DNA from: Gammaproteobacteria bacterium
Lineage (GTDB): Bacteria; Pseudomonadota; Gammaproteobacteria; Pseudomonadales; Azotimanducaceae
Assembly (NCBI GenBank): GCA_003476445.1
Contig: DMUF01000131.1
Location: 10,339-17,842, forward strand
Direction of reading: 5' to 3'
DNA: 7,504 nt
Shown here: positions 6,415-7,504 of the stretch, one piece after another
Layout: the number at the start of each line of letters is the position of its first letter
Numbering within the stretch: position 1 is the first letter of the stretch
The notes under the pieces: model-generated
Told to the model about the DNA's origin: nothing
Databases searched by the model: none
What the model saw: only the letters and a program-made list of their open reading frames with translations
Made by a program: the position numbers and the translations under genes

Positions 6415-6421
6415 CTTACCG

Positions 6422-7504
6422 ATGCTGAAACTCACCGACATCGCGCTGCAGCGCGGGGGCCGCACACTCTTCGACGGTCTCGAGTGCAGCCTGCACGCGG
6501 GCAACAAATGCGCCATCGTGGGTCGCAACGGCATCGGCAAGTCGACACTCTTCGGCCTGCTCCTCGGTAGTCTGCAGCCAGAGCGCGGCAGTATCTCGCT
6601 GCCCGCTGGCTGGCGCGTTTCGCATATGGCGCAGCATGTCGACGCGACCGACCGGCCGGCGCTCGAGTTCGTGCTCGATGGGCACGAGGAACTGCGTGCG
6701 GTGGAAGCGGCGCTGCGTGTGGCCGAAGCTGAAGACGATCCGCTGCGCGTAGCGCATCTGCACGGGCGATTTGCCGATCTCGACGGCTACAGCGCGTCGG
6801 CCCAGGCAGCAGCCATCCTGCACGGTCTTGGTTTTGCGAGCACTGATTTCGAGCGGCCGTATGCCCATTTCTCGGGTGGCTGGCGCATTCGGCTCAATCT
6901 CGCTCAGGCACTCATGCGCCCGGCCGACCTGCTGCTGCTCGACGAACCTACCAACCATCTCGATCTCGACGCCACGCTCTGGCTCGAGAGCTGGCTGAAG
7001 CGCTTTGTCGGCACGCTGCTCGTCATTGCGCACGATCGGGCGTTCCTCGACGAGGTAACAGATCACACGCTGCACCTGAGTGATGAGTCCGGCACGCTCT
7101 ATCGCGGTAACTATTCCTCGTTCGAGCGTCAGCGGGCCGAGGCGTTGCTGCTGCGCCAGGCTGCGTTCGATCGGCAGCAGCTGGCGCGCCGTCACATGGA
7201 AGCCTTTGTCGCCCGTTTTCGCGCCAAGGCGAGCAAGGCGCGTCAGGCGCAGAGCCGACTGAAAGCGCTTGAGCGCATGGAAGAGGTGGCCCCGGTTTAC
7301 GCGGACTCGCCGTATCAGGTCCGCTTTCCCACCCCCGCCCGCATGTCGTCACCCCTGCTCAATTTCGATCAGGTAGACGCCGGCTATGACGCGGTGCCTG
7401 TGCTCTCGGGAATCAATCGCGGCATTCTCCCCGGTGCCCGTATCGGCGTGCTTGGTGCCAACGGCGCCGGCAAGAGTACGCTTCTGAAGACTTTAGTTGG
7501 CGCA
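6422..7504 (+). CDS. yheS: ABC-F family ATPase YheS, N-terminal part (runs off the window)
   Basis: The frame opens with ATG at 6422 and stays open to the right edge, giving 361 of roughly 640 residues. ABC-F proteins have two fused ATPase domains and no membrane domain; they bind the ribosomal E site and influence peptide-bond formation or stalled ribosomes. Domain 1 has Walker A GRNGIGKST (34-42), signature FSGGW (150-154) and Walker B LLLLDEPTNHLD (170-181), with the switch His at 204 (IAHDR). The linker (about 238-290) includes RFRAKASKARQAQSRLKALERME (265-287 region), the tRNA-facing motif. Walker A of domain 2, GANGAGKST (345-353), is just inside the window. DGLE, LHGLGF, GNYSSFE and the linker match E. 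coli YheS better than Uup, EttA or YbiT. No Shine-Dalgarno is visible; a hairpin lies 7 bases before the ATG. The start is chosen because MLKLTDIALQRGGR fits the family N-terminus. Confidence 0.94.
   Translation, partial: MLKLTDIALQRGGRTLFDGLECSLHAGNKCAIVGRNGIGKSTLFGLLLGSLQPERGSISLPAGWRVSHMAQHVDATDRPALEFVLDGHEELRAVEAALRVAEAEDDPLRVAHLHGRFADLDGYSASAQAAAILHGLGFASTDFERPYAHFSGGWRIRLNLAQALMRPADLLLLDEPTNHLDLDATLWLESWLKRFVGTLLVIAHDRAFLDEVTDHTLHLSDESGTLYRGNYSSFERQRAEALLLRQAAFDRQQLARRHMEAFVARFRAKASKARQAQSRLKALERMEEVAPVYADSPYQVRFPTPARMSSPLLNFDQVDAGYDAVPVLSGINRGILPGARIGVLGANGAGKSTLLKTLVGA

Noticed and set aside
1..7504. A mobile element, defence island or CRISPR array
   Set aside because: No transposase, integrase, toxin-antitoxin, nuclease, direct-repeat array or flanking repeats were found, and all genes are of common chromosomal families with similar composition.

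Overview
The window is GC-rich and densely coding, with seven protein genes all on the + strand and short gaps between them (the longest is 142 bases). The ATP-type PEP carboxykinase, the E. coli-type glutamate-cysteine ligase, AcpH, four-cysteine DsbB and YheS together point to a gammaproteobacterial chromosome. A high-GC environmental lineage is likely, but I cannot name a genus from the sequence alone. There is no transposase, integrase, tRNA, rRNA or CRISPR array, and composition and gene style look uniform, so this reads as ordinary core chromosome rather than a mobile island.

Layout: (1) 1-411, 3' end of pckA (gluconeogenesis). (2) 439-2010, gshA (first step of glutathione synthesis), GTG start. 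(3) 2023-2646, acpH-like acyl-carrier-protein phosphodiesterase, GTG start. (4) 2699-3676, a zinc-independent quinone oxidoreductase of the medium-chain dehydrogenase superfamily, overlapping by 4 bases (5) 3673-4185, dsbB, the quinone-linked disulfide-forming membrane protein. (6) 4328-5524, a solitary Rieske non-haem iron oxygenase alpha subunit. (7) 5636-6394, a ParA-type ATPase without a ParB partner in view, behind the best-looking promoter in the window. (8) 6422 to the right edge, the first ~361 codons of yheS, an ABC-F ribosome-associated ATPase.

The genes do not form one obvious pathway. gshA, the quinone oxidoreductase and dsbB share a thiol/redox theme, and the last two both involve quinone-type chemistry, but this is a loose link. 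pckA-gshA-acpH and qor-dsbB are spaced like co-transcribed units. The Rieske gene and the ParA gene each sit behind a gap of more than 100 bases and may have their own promoters.

I do not see a clear undescribed multi-gene system here. The points most worth a second look are the orphan ParA with its hairpin-bearing leader, the perfect 7-bp hairpin in place of a Shine-Dalgarno sequence before yheS, the partnerless Rieske oxygenase with an altered active-site dipeptide, and the overlapped quinone oxidoreductase/dsbB pair.
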